DNA of 9,206 bases from Halobacteriales archaeon. Lineage in GTDB: Archaea; Thermoplasmatota; E2; JACPAO01; JAHFTW01. The stretch covers positions 1-9,206 of the forward strand of contig JAIVGU010000012.1 in the NCBI GenBank assembly GCA_020201445.1. Direction: 5' to 3'. This document shows positions 1-5,901 of the stretch, piece after piece. A program made the translations under genes and the position numbers. The number at the start of each line of letters is the position of its first letter. The stretch's first letter is position 1. Under the pieces are notes generated by a model. That model made no database searches. It was not told the origin of the DNA and saw nothing but the letters and a program-made list of their open reading frames with translations.

Positions 1-432
1 GTCCACAAGGGGTTCCTGCCCTTCGCCCGCGCGTTCGCCAAGCTGCACGCCGCCGGCCGCCTCCCCCCCGGCTCCCGCCTGCGGCTGGTGGTCTCGCTGC
101 AGGACGACGGCGACGGCGCGGCGCGGGACGAGCTGGCCCTGCTGCAACGCGAGGCCGCGGGCTCGCAGGCAGTGCAGGTCGAGGCGGGGTTCCAGGACGA
201 CGAGGCGTTTGACACCTGGATCGCCGCCGCTGACGTGGTCGCGCTTCCGTATTTGGCAGCCTTCTCGTCCGGCGTGGCGGCCCGCGCCCGCATCCTGGGC
301 CGTCCTTTGCTGGTGCGCGACGTCGGGGGATTGGCCGACCAGGCGGGGGCCGACGGCGCGGTCTACCGCAGCGAGGCCGCGCTCGAGGCGGCGCTCGGGA
401 GGCTGCTGGGCACCATCCCTTCATCTGCGTGA
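1..432 (+). CDS. GT4-type glycosyltransferase, C-terminal part (5' end outside window)
   Basis: The frame is open from base 1 to a TGA at 430-432 and gives 143 residues with no need for an internal start, so this is the 3' end of a longer gene. The segment around residues 77-105 (ADVVALPY, then FSSGVAARA, LGRPLLVRDVGGLADQ) matches the sugar-nucleotide-binding C-terminal Rossmann half of GT-B glycosyltransferases of family GT4. In that family this stretch contacts the donor nucleotide sugar, and the following Gly-rich turn (DVGGL) is typical. The usual acidic residue of the E-x7-E motif is not evident here; the position reads AAFSSG, as in some divergent GT4 members. The neighbouring GT2 enzymes suggest a surface glycan or glycoprotein N-glycan locus. 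Donor and acceptor sugars cannot be read from this fragment. Confidence 0.85.
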   Translation, partial: VHKGFLPFARAFAKLHAAGRLPPGSRLRLVVSLQDDGDGAARDELALLQREAAGSQAVQVEAGFQDDEAFDTWIAAADVVALPYLAAFSSGVAARARILGRPLLVRDVGGLADQAGADGAVYRSEAALEAALGRLLGTIPSSA

Positions 433-438
433 GCATCG

Positions 439-468
439 GCTGTTGGAAGAGGTTCGCTTCCTAACAGC
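439..468. terminator. Bulged hairpin between convergent gene ends
   Basis: The left arm GCTGTTGGAAG (439-449) pairs with the right arm CTTCCTAACAGC (457-468): 11 base pairs, one bulged T at 462 and a 7-base loop. It lies 7 bases after the GT4 stop and 9 bases after the minus-strand stop at 478, so it could serve as a shared 3'-end structure for both transcripts. No long T-tract follows on either strand, so the terminator role is an inference from position and pairing. Confidence 0.45.
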
Positions 469-477
469 GCGTGTTCT

Positions 478-642
478 TCAGTAGTCCACCCGGTACTGAA
501 TCATGGCATAGCTGTAGAGAGGCGTTGGCACTTCAACGACCGTGTTCCAGGAGAGGATGACCAGTTCGTTCACCGGAAGAATCTCAATGCCGACCCTCTG
601 GTAATCTTGGAAGCACCTGAATGGAATGGCCACGACATACAC
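478..642 (-). CDS. Possible small protein or frameshifted C-terminal tail of the methyltransferase
   Basis: After the methyltransferase stop (662) a different minus frame stays open to a TGA at 478. From a GTG at 642 it would give 54 residues ending SYAMIQYRVDY. The composition looks protein-like: alternating hydrophobic and polar residues (GIEILPVNELVILSW), few Arg/Pro runs, and roughly two thirds of codons ending in G or C despite the lower overall GC. I do not recognise a family. Two readings are possible. It may be an independent small gene with a weak start, or the frame was once joined to the methyltransferase and a shift near 660-700 split them; the same frame is open back to 981 but is only a shadow there. 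The hairpin directly after its stop favours a real 3' end. Confidence 0.35.
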   Translation of the reverse strand: MYVVAIPFRCFQDYQRVGIEILPVNELVILSWNTVVEVPTPLYSYAMIQYRVDY

Positions 643-661
643 CGGGCCAATACCACACTCT

Positions 662-1264
662 CTAAGCAGTTTCAAGTGGGTTGAACTTTTTGAGTCGGAC
701 CCGCACTTCCATGGGCTCGGAGCGCAGGAGTGGCGCCAGGAAAGGGAGCCGCCAGCGCAAGTGGTCGAATAGGCCATGCCGCTTCTTACCGATTGGCAGG
801 ACACCGACCCCACGGTAGGACCAGTAGGTGACCTCGAAGTCCAGCGTGCGGAAACGGGCCGTGCTGTAGTAATCCTCCTGCGGGTGCAGCGTGGGGTCGA
901 AGTAGGCAAAGTTGCCTGGATGGATGGCACGCGTGTGCGTCGGGTCGATCCAGCGATTGTCGCCGCGATGGTGCGGGGCAACGATGGTCACTGTCCCTCC
1001 TGGCCGCAGGATGCGGTGCATTTCCTCCATGACGAGAATCAAGCCATCCTTGCGTTGACCGTTGCCAATGTAGTGTGGCACATGCTCCAGGACGTGGCTG
1101 CAGTAGATGTGCCCGAAGGACCTGTCCTTGAACGGCCAGGGGAAGTCAAGCAGGTCATGGACAATGTCGACTCCGGGAAGCGGGGCGAGGTCCATGTTGA
1201 CCCACCCTTCAGAGCGGGGCCGTATGTCTTTCCCGCACCCTAGGTTCAGGGATTCCACAGCCAT
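662..1264 (-). CDS. Class I SAM-dependent methyltransferase
   Basis: The 200-residue product has the Rossmann-fold methyltransferase pattern of the Methyltransf_11 type. Motif I is LNLGCGKD (residues 6-13), the acidic ribose-contacting position is in VNMDL (around D25), the segment VDIVHDLLDFPWPF (32-45) follows, then SHVLEH (56-61) and the motif RILRPGGTVTIVAPH. This group commonly sits in O-antigen and surface-polysaccharide clusters and methylates a sugar or lipid-linked glycan; the acceptor here is unknown. It starts with ATG and no Shine-Dalgarno is visible; an AT-rich stretch (AGCTTTACTTT on the minus strand, 1280-1290) lies about 21 bases upstream. The gene sits downstream of two GT2 genes on the same strand. 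Its GC content is clearly below that of its neighbours, which suggests horizontal acquisition. Family assignment is secure, substrate is not. Confidence 0.88.
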   Translation of the reverse strand: MAVESLNLGCGKDIRPRSEGWVNMDLAPLPGVDIVHDLLDFPWPFKDRSFGHIYCSHVLEHVPHYIGNGQRKDGLILVMEEMHRILRPGGTVTIVAPHHRGDNRWIDPTHTRAIHPGNFAYFDPTLHPQEDYYSTARFRTLDFEVTYWSYRGVGVLPIGKKRHGLFDHLRWRLPFLAPLLRSEPMEVRVRLKKFNPLETA

Positions 1265-1328
1265 GCAGAAAGGCGATGGAAAGTAAAGCTGCCGTTCATT
1301 TGCTCTTTGCAGTTGCTAGCTGGGCGCT

Positions 1329-2330
1329 TCACAAGACCGGATGCTTCTCCAGGACGCCCGACGCGGCGGCCGCCTTGCGGGCCCGCTCCAGCAGCGTGTT
1401 GCGGTTGGCCAGGTAGAGGAAGAACGACTTGGCCCTGGAGCGCCAGACGTCCCACGCCTCGGCCCCGCGCAGCGCCATTGGGAGCCGGACGAGGAGGAGG
1501 CTGGCCAGGAAGCCGGCCCCGAACAGGAGCTTCGCGGCGACGGCGGCCCCCCATCCGCCGTAGCGCCGGAAGTAGACGGCGGAGCCGACCAGATAGTCGA
1601 GGTTGAGCAGGACGCCGCCGCGCGGGTCGTTGCGGGCCGCGTGGTCGTGGATGAAGCGGGCGTCGGGGAAGACCAGGATGCGGTGGCCGGAGCGCCACAC
1701 CTTCTGGGCGAGCTCGACGTCGCTCCAGTAGATGCCGAAGGCGGGGTCGAGCAGGAGCTGCCCGGCGAACAGCGAGCGCCGCACGGCGAGGCAGCCGCCG
1801 GCGGGCTGCTGGACCTCCTGCGGGACAGAGAAGTCTGTGTCCACCATGTGGTAGCGGCGGTGGGCCGGCGAGCGCTCCGCCCTGCGCCCCTTCACGAAGC
1901 GCGTCAGGAAGACGGCGTAAGGGGTGGGGAAGCGGTTGAGGTACTTCTCGAAGCGGCCCTCCGGCGTCAGCGTGTAGCCGCCGATGCCGCCGAGGCCGGG
2001 GTCCGCGTCCATGTGGCGGACCAGCGCGTCGAACGCGCCCTCCTGCGCGACCATGTCGGGGTTCAGGATGAGCAGCAGGTCTCCCCGCGCCTCGGCGTGG
2101 GCCACGTTCACGCCGCCCGTGAACAGCAGGTTGGCCGGGCTCGGGACCAGCCGGACGTTTGGGACGGGGGCGTTCGCGAGGAAGGCCGCGCTGCCGTCCG
2201 TGGAGGCGTTGTCCACCACCAGGACCTCGTAGGGGCAGGACGGGGGATGGCGCTGGAGGGCGTCGAGGCATTGCCGCAGGCGATGGCCGGAGTTGAAGTT
2301 GACAATGGCGATGGAGAGGTGCGGAGGCAT
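1329..2330 (-). CDS. GT2 family glycosyltransferase (rhamnosyltransferase-like)
   Basis: The 333-residue product has a GT-A fold of family GT2. Strand one is LSIAIVNFNSG (5-15), the nucleotide-binding motif is VVDNASTDGS (38-47), the metal-binding DXD equivalent is LNPD (89-92), the acceptor loop is PAGGCLAVRR (176-185), and the catalytic acidic segment is YWSDVELAQKVWRSGHRI (201-218), where members usually show ED-x-D. A basic, hydrophobic segment after about residue 250 (FGAGFLASLLLVRLPMAL) suggests membrane attachment. Such enzymes add one sugar, often rhamnose, to a lipid-linked glycan on the cytoplasmic face. I chose the ATG at 2330 because the fold starts five residues later; a GTG at 2366 would add 12 residues of low-quality sequence. 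It is followed by the methyltransferase after 64 bases. Confidence 0.9.
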   Translation of the reverse strand: MPPHLSIAIVNFNSGHRLRQCLDALQRHPPSCPYEVLVVDNASTDGSAAFLANAPVPNVRLVPSPANLLFTGGVNVAHAEARGDLLLILNPDMVAQEGAFDALVRHMDADPGLGGIGGYTLTPEGRFEKYLNRFPTPYAVFLTRFVKGRRAERSPAHRRYHMVDTDFSVPQEVQQPAGGCLAVRRSLFAGQLLLDPAFGIYWSDVELAQKVWRSGHRILVFPDARFIHDHAARNDPRGGVLLNLDYLVGSAVYFRRYGGWGAAVAAKLLFGAGFLASLLLVRLPMALRGAEAWDVWRSRAKSFFLYLANRNTLLERARKAAAASGVLEKHPVL

Positions 2331-2376
2331 GCGGCGCGCGTCGCCCAGGGGAAGCGGACGCGTCACCTTGCCGCGG

Positions 2377-2385
2377 CATAAATCG
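2377..2385 (-). promoter_or_regulatory. TATA-like element upstream of GT2 gene
   Basis: The minus strand reads CGATTTATG, an AT-rich island in otherwise GC-rich DNA. Its centre is about 50 bases before the ATG at 2330, so a start site about 26 bases downstream would leave a short leader of roughly 25 bases. The call rests on composition and spacing only. Confidence 0.3.
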
Positions 2386-2472
2386 TCTGCGCCGCGGAAC
2401 GAGCCATCGGTCGTTGCGAAGCCAGCGCAGTCCCACGTTTCCTCCGGCGGCTTGCCCTTCCTGGAGAGCCGT

Positions 2473-3315
2473 TTAGGCTGGCACCTGGTTGCCGCACTCG
2501 CACGAGGCGAAGCGGCCGGTGCCGTGGTGGATGCCGCGCCGCCCGTTGCGCCGCGTGAGCTCCAGGACGCGCTCGCGGCCCCACACGGCGTTGAGGCGGG
2601 CCTCGCTGCGGCCCATGGCGGCGTACAGGCTGCCCCCGGTGGCCCGCTCCACGTGCATCCCCGTCGCCTCCACCGCGAGGGCGATCTCCAGGCCCGCCTT
2701 GAGGGCGCGCAGGCAGTAGTCGACGTCCTCGTAGGAGAACTCGTAGCCCTCGTCGTAGCCGCCGAGGCGCTCCCTGGTGGCGCGCGGGATGAGCATGCAC
2801 GCTCCCGTGACGAGGTCGAGGCGGTGCGACGCGCGCAGCCGGAAGTAGTGGTGGCAGTAGAGGCGGCCGTGTCGGCGGGAGCGCAGGATGGAGCGGATGG
2901 CCCAGAACGGCGCGCGCTTGGCGATGGTGTAGCGCAGGAGGTAGCGCCACGGGTCGAGCAGGTAGCCGCCGGCGTGCTGGAGCTTGCCGTCGGGAAAGCG
3001 CAGCACGGCGCCCACCACCCCCGCCTCCGGGTGGCTGCGGCTCGCCTCCACCATGCGGTCGAGCCAGCCCTCGTCCATGAAGCAGTCGTCGTTGAGCAGG
3101 ACCCAGAAGTCGGCGTCGGGCGCCTCGGCCATGCCCCGGTTCACGCTGCGCGAGAAGCGGAAGCCGGGCCCCGAGGAGACGACGACGTGGACCGTCGCGC
3201 CCAGGTGGGCGCTTGTGGCGCGGGCGCGCGCGATGGCGGAGCGCGCCGGCTCCCGCTCGGGGTTGGCGGTGGGGATGACGATGGCGACGCGCGCCGCGCC
3301 GGCCTGGCCCTGCAT
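2473..3315 (-). CDS. GT2 family glycosyltransferase with short Cys-containing tail
   Basis: The 280-residue product is a second GT-A enzyme. It has VAIVIPTANP (10-19), a degenerate nucleotide site, FSRSVNRGMAEA (54-65), a clear metal site LLNDD (73-77), the acceptor region LVTGACMLIPR (168-178), and the acidic catalytic segment YEFSYEDVDYCLRALKAG (191-208, E196/D197), followed by GMHVERATGGS. This layout is typical of GT2 transferases in surface glycan loci. After the GT domain, the last 20 residues contain HH and a C-E-C pair (272-274), which is unusual for the family and might bind metal. The ATG start is followed within ten residues by the first strand. On the minus strand AAAACCTAT lies about 30 bases upstream, compatible with a nearly leaderless message. 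It leads the minus-strand run with the other GT2 and methyltransferase genes. Donor and acceptor are unknown. Confidence 0.9.
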   Translation of the reverse strand: MQGQAGAARVAIVIPTANPEREPARSAIARARATSAHLGATVHVVVSSGPGFRFSRSVNRGMAEAPDADFWVLLNDDCFMDEGWLDRMVEASRSHPEAGVVGAVLRFPDGKLQHAGGYLLDPWRYLLRYTIAKRAPFWAIRSILRSRRHGRLYCHHYFRLRASHRLDLVTGACMLIPRATRERLGGYDEGYEFSYEDVDYCLRALKAGLEIALAVEATGMHVERATGGSLYAAMGRSEARLNAVWGRERVLELTRRNGRRGIHHGTGRFASCECGNQVPA

Positions 3316-3340
3316 CGCGGCTGCCTACAGGGGGCGCGAG

Positions 3341-3349
3341 ATAGGTTTT
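3341..3349 (-). promoter_or_regulatory. TATA-like element upstream of second GT2 gene
   Basis: The minus strand reads AAAACCTAT, centred 30 bases before the ATG at 3315, with no Shine-Dalgarno in between. The spacing fits an archaeal promoter giving a near-leaderless transcript. No biochemical or comparative support is available from the sequence alone. Confidence 0.3.
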
Positions 3350-3433
3350 GCCTCCCGCTTGCGGCTGCACCCTGATGTGGGCCCCAGGAACGACGTCTGC
3401 TCCGCTCACGTCGCAGCCGCCCACGGGATTCGG

Positions 3434-3586
3434 ATGCGAAGGACATGGCGGCTTTGCCCCCTGAAGCCGAGGGCATCCTCAGATGTCTCAGATGACGAGC
3501 AGGACGAGTCGGGAGGCATCGGGGTCCACTTCCCGGAGCCGACCGGCCACGGCACCATCTTCGTGCGCTCCTCCGACGACTGCTAG
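3434..3586 (+). CDS. Possible small acidic protein (50 aa), not recognised
   Basis: An ATG at 3434 opens a 50-residue frame ending at TAG 3584-3586. The first 15 residues are basic; the rest is acidic and well composed (SDVSDDEQDESGG, then VHFPEPTGHGTIFVRSSDDC). In the last 28 codons all but one end in G or C, much stronger than in the two other plus frames, which is a coding signature for this genome. A 9-bp tandem duplication (3478-3495) falls in frame and duplicates S-D-x, as expected for tolerated change inside a gene. An overlapping frame from ATG 3445 (MAALPPEAEGIL...) stops after 17 codons, so a frameshift near 3490 that joined the two is an alternative. No TATA or clear ribosome site is seen. 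This is the only gene candidate in the 341-base gap 3316-3656. Confidence 0.35.
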   Translation: MRRTWRLCPLKPRASSDVSDDEQDESGGIGVHFPEPTGHGTIFVRSSDDC

Positions 3587-3656
3587 CCGCTTTCGCTTGA
3601 CTGTTGAGGGGTGGCCTTCACGAGGCTTGGTCCACGCGAGGGAGGAGGGCCTTGCG

Positions 3657-3845
3657 CTAAGGCTCCAGCAGGGTCCGGCTGCGCACCAGCGTTGGCACCG
3701 GGCGGACGCCGCGGGTCACGGGGGCGTGCTCCGGGCTGCCGGGACAGAAGCGCTGGACGTGCTCGTGGAGCACCACGGTCGGGGAGAGGCCTTCCTGGAC
3801 GAACTCTTGGTCGTCCCAGGTGCGGCCGCAGTGGGGGCATTTCAT
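3657..3845 (-). CDS. Small zinc-finger protein (62 aa)
   Basis: The product starts MKCPHCG, with a Cys-x2-Cys knuckle at residues 3 and 6, and carries HEHVQRFC at 27-34, so C3, C6, H29 (or H27) and C34 can form one zinc site. The remainder is a short basic tail. Members of such single-knuckle families are nucleic-acid or protein binding adaptors; no specific family is recognised. The start is supported by a good ribosome-binding sequence, GGTGAG, 5 bases before the ATG; the longer frame upstream (to 4094) has non-coding composition. The stop is TAG. It is downstream of the plastocyanin-like gene on the same strand, with 191 bases between that contain an inverted repeat, so it probably has its own promoter. 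Confidence 0.65.
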   Translation of the reverse strand: MKCPHCGRTWDDQEFVQEGLSPTVVLHEHVQRFCPGSPEHAPVTRGVRPVPTLVRSRTLLEP

Positions 3846-3909
3846 GGGGGTCTCACCGTCCGCCGCGAGGGGCGATTGGTTGGAAAGCGATGCGTCGGGG
3901 TGAGGGAAA

Positions 3910-3936
3910 GAACCGTTCCATGGATTCTCTAGAATC
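3910..3936. promoter_or_regulatory. Paired inverted repeats upstream of the zinc-finger gene
   Basis: Two palindromes lie four bases apart: GAACcGTTC (3910-3918) and GATTCTctAGAATC (3923-3936). Together they form a compact 27-base element, 65-91 bases upstream of the zinc-finger gene start and more AT-rich than its surroundings. Position and dyad symmetry suggest a regulator-binding site or promoter element. It could also be chance, since each arm is only 4 and 6 bases. Confidence 0.3.
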
Positions 3937-3982
3937 GCAGGAGTGGGGAATGGTGGTGAACCTGTCCCTTCCCGGACATGTG

Positions 3983-3996
3983 CGGGACGTTTCCCG
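3983..3996 (-). terminator. Small hairpin after the plastocyanin-like gene
   Basis: CGGGA (3983-3987) and TCCCG (3992-3996) pair around a 4-base loop, about 40 bases past the plastocyanin stop on the minus strand. An overlapping alternative stem exists with CCCG at 3971-3974. The structure is short and lacks a U-tract, so this is a weak call. Confidence 0.2.
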
Positions 3997-4036
3997 ATTG
4001 CCGAACGCGCGGGGCGCCGCCCTCCTGGACCGCCGG

Positions 4037-4417
4037 CTACGCGACCTTCACGACGGTCGCCATGCCGCTCGTCATCATGCCGTGGAACCGGCACCAGACG
4101 TGGTAGGTCCCGGCGTCCTTGAACGTGAAGTCGACGGTCTCGCCGGGCTGGAGCGTCTTGTCCAGCCGGTAGGTCGTGAGGGGCTCGCCGACCCAGTGGA
4201 CCGTCACGGTGTGGCCGTGCTGCCCCTCGTTGCGGTAGGTGATGGTGGCGCCCTTGGTCAGGGTCAGGTTGCCGTCCTCGAAGGAGTTGTCATAGAGGTC
4301 GACCTTGCGGGAGGTCGCGCCGCCCGGCGACGCCGCGGTGGAGGTGGTGTCGGTGACGGTGCTGCCGGTGCAGCCGGCCAGAAGCATGACGATGGACAGC
4401 GCGAGCAGGAGCTTCAT
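4037..4417 (-). CDS. Plastocyanin/amicyanin-like copper lipoprotein
   Basis: The 126-residue product begins with a lipoprotein signal: K2, a hydrophobic stretch (3-13) and the lipobox LAGC, with C16 as the predicted lipidated residue. A Ser/Thr/Gly-rich linker (17-36) leads to a cupredoxin domain. Type 1 copper ligands are visible: H69 (in GQHGHTV), C109 and H112 in WCRFHG, and M115, giving the C-x2-H-x2-M spacing of amicyanin; M114 and M119 are nearby alternatives. Such proteins carry one electron on the outer face of the cytoplasmic membrane. The ATG at 4417 is placed directly before the signal peptide. A short upstream frame (4437-4414) with GGGAGG five bases before it overlaps the start as ATGA. 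The gene is divergent from the GST-like gene. Redox partners are not evident in the window. Confidence 0.88.
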   Translation of the reverse strand: MKLLLALSIVMLLAGCTGSTVTDTTSTAASPGGATSRKVDLYDNSFEDGNLTLTKGATITYRNEGQHGHTVTVHWVGEPLTTYRLDKTLQPGETVDFTFKDAGTYHVWCRFHGMMTSGMATVVKVA

Positions 4418-4452
4418 GCGGGGACCGGGCGCGGCATGGGGGCCTCCCGGTT

Positions 4453-4466
4453 CAACCCTTTTGCCT
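4453..4466. promoter_or_regulatory. Possible shared promoter element of the divergent pair
   Basis: CAACCCTTTTGCCT is the only AT-richer patch between the plastocyanin start (4417) and the GST-like start (4487). Its centre is about 27 bases before the GTG at 4487, the spacing expected for a leaderless archaeal transcript, and about 43 bases before the plastocyanin ATG. The TATA match is poor. Confidence 0.25.
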
Positions 4467-4486
4467 GTGCAGCGCCTGGCGGGCCC

Positions 4487-5263
4487 GTGGCCGTCCAGCT
4501 CCTGCGCATCCCGTTCTCGCACTTCTGCCGCAAGGCGGAGTGGGGCCTCGCGCAGGCCGGCATCCCCTACGACGCGCTCGACGTCCCCCTGTGGCAGATG
4601 CGGCACGCCTGGCGCGCCAACCCCCGGCAGGGGACCGTCCCCGTGCTGCGCGTCCCGGAGGGGGTCCTGATGGACAGCCACGACATCCTGGCGTGGGCCG
4701 ACGCGCACCGCGTCCCCGCGGCAGCACCGCTCTACCCCGACGGCCTGCGCGCGGAGGTGGAGGAGTGGGAGTCCTGGGCCGGCGATGTGGTGGGGCCGGC
4801 CGTCCGCCGCGAGGCCTACCGTGCGTTGCACCGGCACCCTGGCGCGGCGCGGGCCTACGGCGCACCCACCTACACCCGCATCCCGCTCCTGTCGCGGCGG
4901 ATGTTCCTGGCGGTGCTGCGGCACTACAAGGCGCGGCGCTTCGAGGCCACCGACCCCCCGCTGCTCCGCGCCGCCGTCGACCGCGCCGCGCACCAGCTCA
5001 CGCTCACCGGCACCGGCTACCTGCTCGGGCGCCACCCGACGGCCGCCGACCACGCCGTCGCTGCGCTGCTCGAGCCGCTCAGGCTTGCGAAGGGGTACGA
5101 CGGGCCGGCCTGGCGCCTGGTCTCCGCCTACATCGAGCGCGTCAAGCCCCGCACGACCACCCTGGCCACGGCGCGGCGGGTCCGCAGGAAGGACTGGGAC
5201 GCCCTCGAGGCCGCCGCGAAGGCCACGCCTCTTGCCGCCTCGCCGCCGCTGGCCTCAGCTTGA
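4487..5263 (+). CDS. Glutathione S-transferase-like protein
   Basis: From the GTG at 4487 the product has 258 residues. The N-terminal 75 or so form a thioredoxin-like GST domain: strand LLRIPFS (5-11), a single Cys (C14) in FSHFCRKAEW where GSTs place the catalytic Cys/Ser, the cis-proline motif GTVPVL (P52), and DSHDI (63-67), equivalent to the E/D-S motif that holds the gamma-glutamyl group. A helical C-terminal domain follows (about 95-240), with TGTGYLLGRHPTAADHAVAALL matching the N-capping box region of GSTs. GSTs conjugate or reduce substrates with low-molecular-weight thiols; which thiol is used here is unknown, since most archaea lack glutathione. An ATG at 4436 would add 17 poorly conserved-looking residues; GTG 4487 places the first strand at the terminus. 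Its end overlaps the DUF998 gene by 9 bases. Confidence 0.82.
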   Translation: MAVQLLRIPFSHFCRKAEWGLAQAGIPYDALDVPLWQMRHAWRANPRQGTVPVLRVPEGVLMDSHDILAWADAHRVPAAAPLYPDGLRAEVEEWESWAGDVVGPAVRREAYRALHRHPGAARAYGAPTYTRIPLLSRRMFLAVLRHYKARRFEATDPPLLRAAVDRAAHQLTLTGTGYLLGRHPTAADHAVAALLEPLRLAKGYDGPAWRLVSAYIERVKPRTTTLATARRVRRKDWDALEAAAKATPLAASPPLASA

Positions 5264-5899
5264 CGTCGCCTGCGGCAGGGGGACGCGGCGGAGGCGGAGC
5301 GCGATGAGCACGAACCACGCCGCGATGCAGGCCACCAGGACCCGCTGCGAGAAGGCGGCCAGCACCGTGTCCTGCTCCGTGGCGAAGAGGTAGACCGCCC
5401 CGAGGACGCCCACCGCGACGCCGAGGGCCAGCGAGAGCTTGGCGAACGGCCGCCACGCCGGGGTGGCGCGGAAGGCCGGCACCAGCACCACCATCGCGAT
5501 GCTGAGGAAGAGGAACGTCGTGAGGGTGGCGTCGTTGTGGATGGTCCCGACGAGCGTGCTCTGGTAGAGCCCCTCGTCGACGGGGAACGTCGCCAGCACG
5601 AAGGCGGCGAGGCCGGCGAGGGCGAGCAGCGCCATCCCGGCGCGCAGCCACAGCGTGCGCGACAGGCAGGGCCGCAGCGCCCACGCCAGCGCGCCGCACC
5701 CCAGCACCAGGATGTAGAGACCGAGCGTCCACACCAGCCGGAAGCGGGTGTGCGCGAAGCCGCTCATGTGCGACGGCTCGGCGCCGAGCGAGGCGGCGTG
5801 CAGCGCGACGGTGGCGAGCAGGAACTCGGTGATCGCCACCAAGCCGAGCAGCGACAGGACGCGGACCTTGCGCACCACCGGAGCCTCCACGCGGTCCAT
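5255..5899 (-). CDS. DUF998 family membrane protein, six transmembrane helices
   Basis: The 214-residue product has six hydrophobic helices at about 12-34, 56-75, 85-104, 122-142, 154-173 and 186-203. The pattern matches DUF998: PSHMS (42-46) between helices one and two, and FPVDEG (105-110) followed by the conserved His in TIHNDA (H121) at the start of helix four. The family has no established biochemical function; it is an integral membrane protein found in archaea and bacteria. The ATG at 5899 precedes the first helix by 11 residues. A TATA-like AAATACG on the minus strand is centred about 27 bases upstream, consistent with a leaderless transcript; GAAGG just before the ATG is an alternative weak ribosome site. 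Its 3' end overlaps the GST-like gene tail to tail. Confidence 0.82.
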   Translation of the reverse strand: MDRVEAPVVRKVRVLSLLGLVAITEFLLATVALHAASLGAEPSHMSGFAHTRFRLVWTLGLYILVLGCGALAWALRPCLSRTLWLRAGMALLALAGLAAFVLATFPVDEGLYQSTLVGTIHNDATLTTFLFLSIAMVVLVPAFRATPAWRPFAKLSLALGVAVGVLGAVYLFATEQDTVLAAFSQRVLVACIAAWFVLIALRLRRVPLPQATSS

Positions 5900-5901
5900 C
5901 G

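Noticed and set aside
776..1243. Open plus-strand frame of 155 codons opposite the methyltransferase
   Set aside because: It is the antisense shadow of a gene with clear SAM-binding motifs and has no recognisable domain.
433..1330. Insertion sequence as the source of the low-GC segment
   Set aside because: No transposase frame, no terminal inverted repeats and no target duplication were seen at the borders.
2331..2366. GTG at 2366 as start of the first GT2 gene
   Set aside because: The extra 12 residues precede the first strand without conserved features, and the GTG is too near the TATA-like element; ATG 2330 fits better.
1341..2381. Long plus frame of 346 codons opposite the GT2 gene
   Set aside because: Antisense shadow with Glu/Val/Ala-rich monotony and no domain.
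1246..2436. Long minus frame of 396 codons over the GT2 gene
   Set aside because: Arg/Pro/Ala-rich translation typical of an off-frame reading in GC-rich DNA; the GT2 frame has all family motifs.
3846..4094. Upstream extension of the zinc-finger frame to 4094
   Set aside because: Basic, low-quality translation; a good ribosome site immediately precedes ATG 3845.
4436..4486. ATG at 4436 as start of the GST-like gene
   Set aside because: It adds 17 residues before the first GST strand and lies upstream of the only AT-rich promoter-like patch; GTG 4487 is preferred, though the ATG cannot be excluded.
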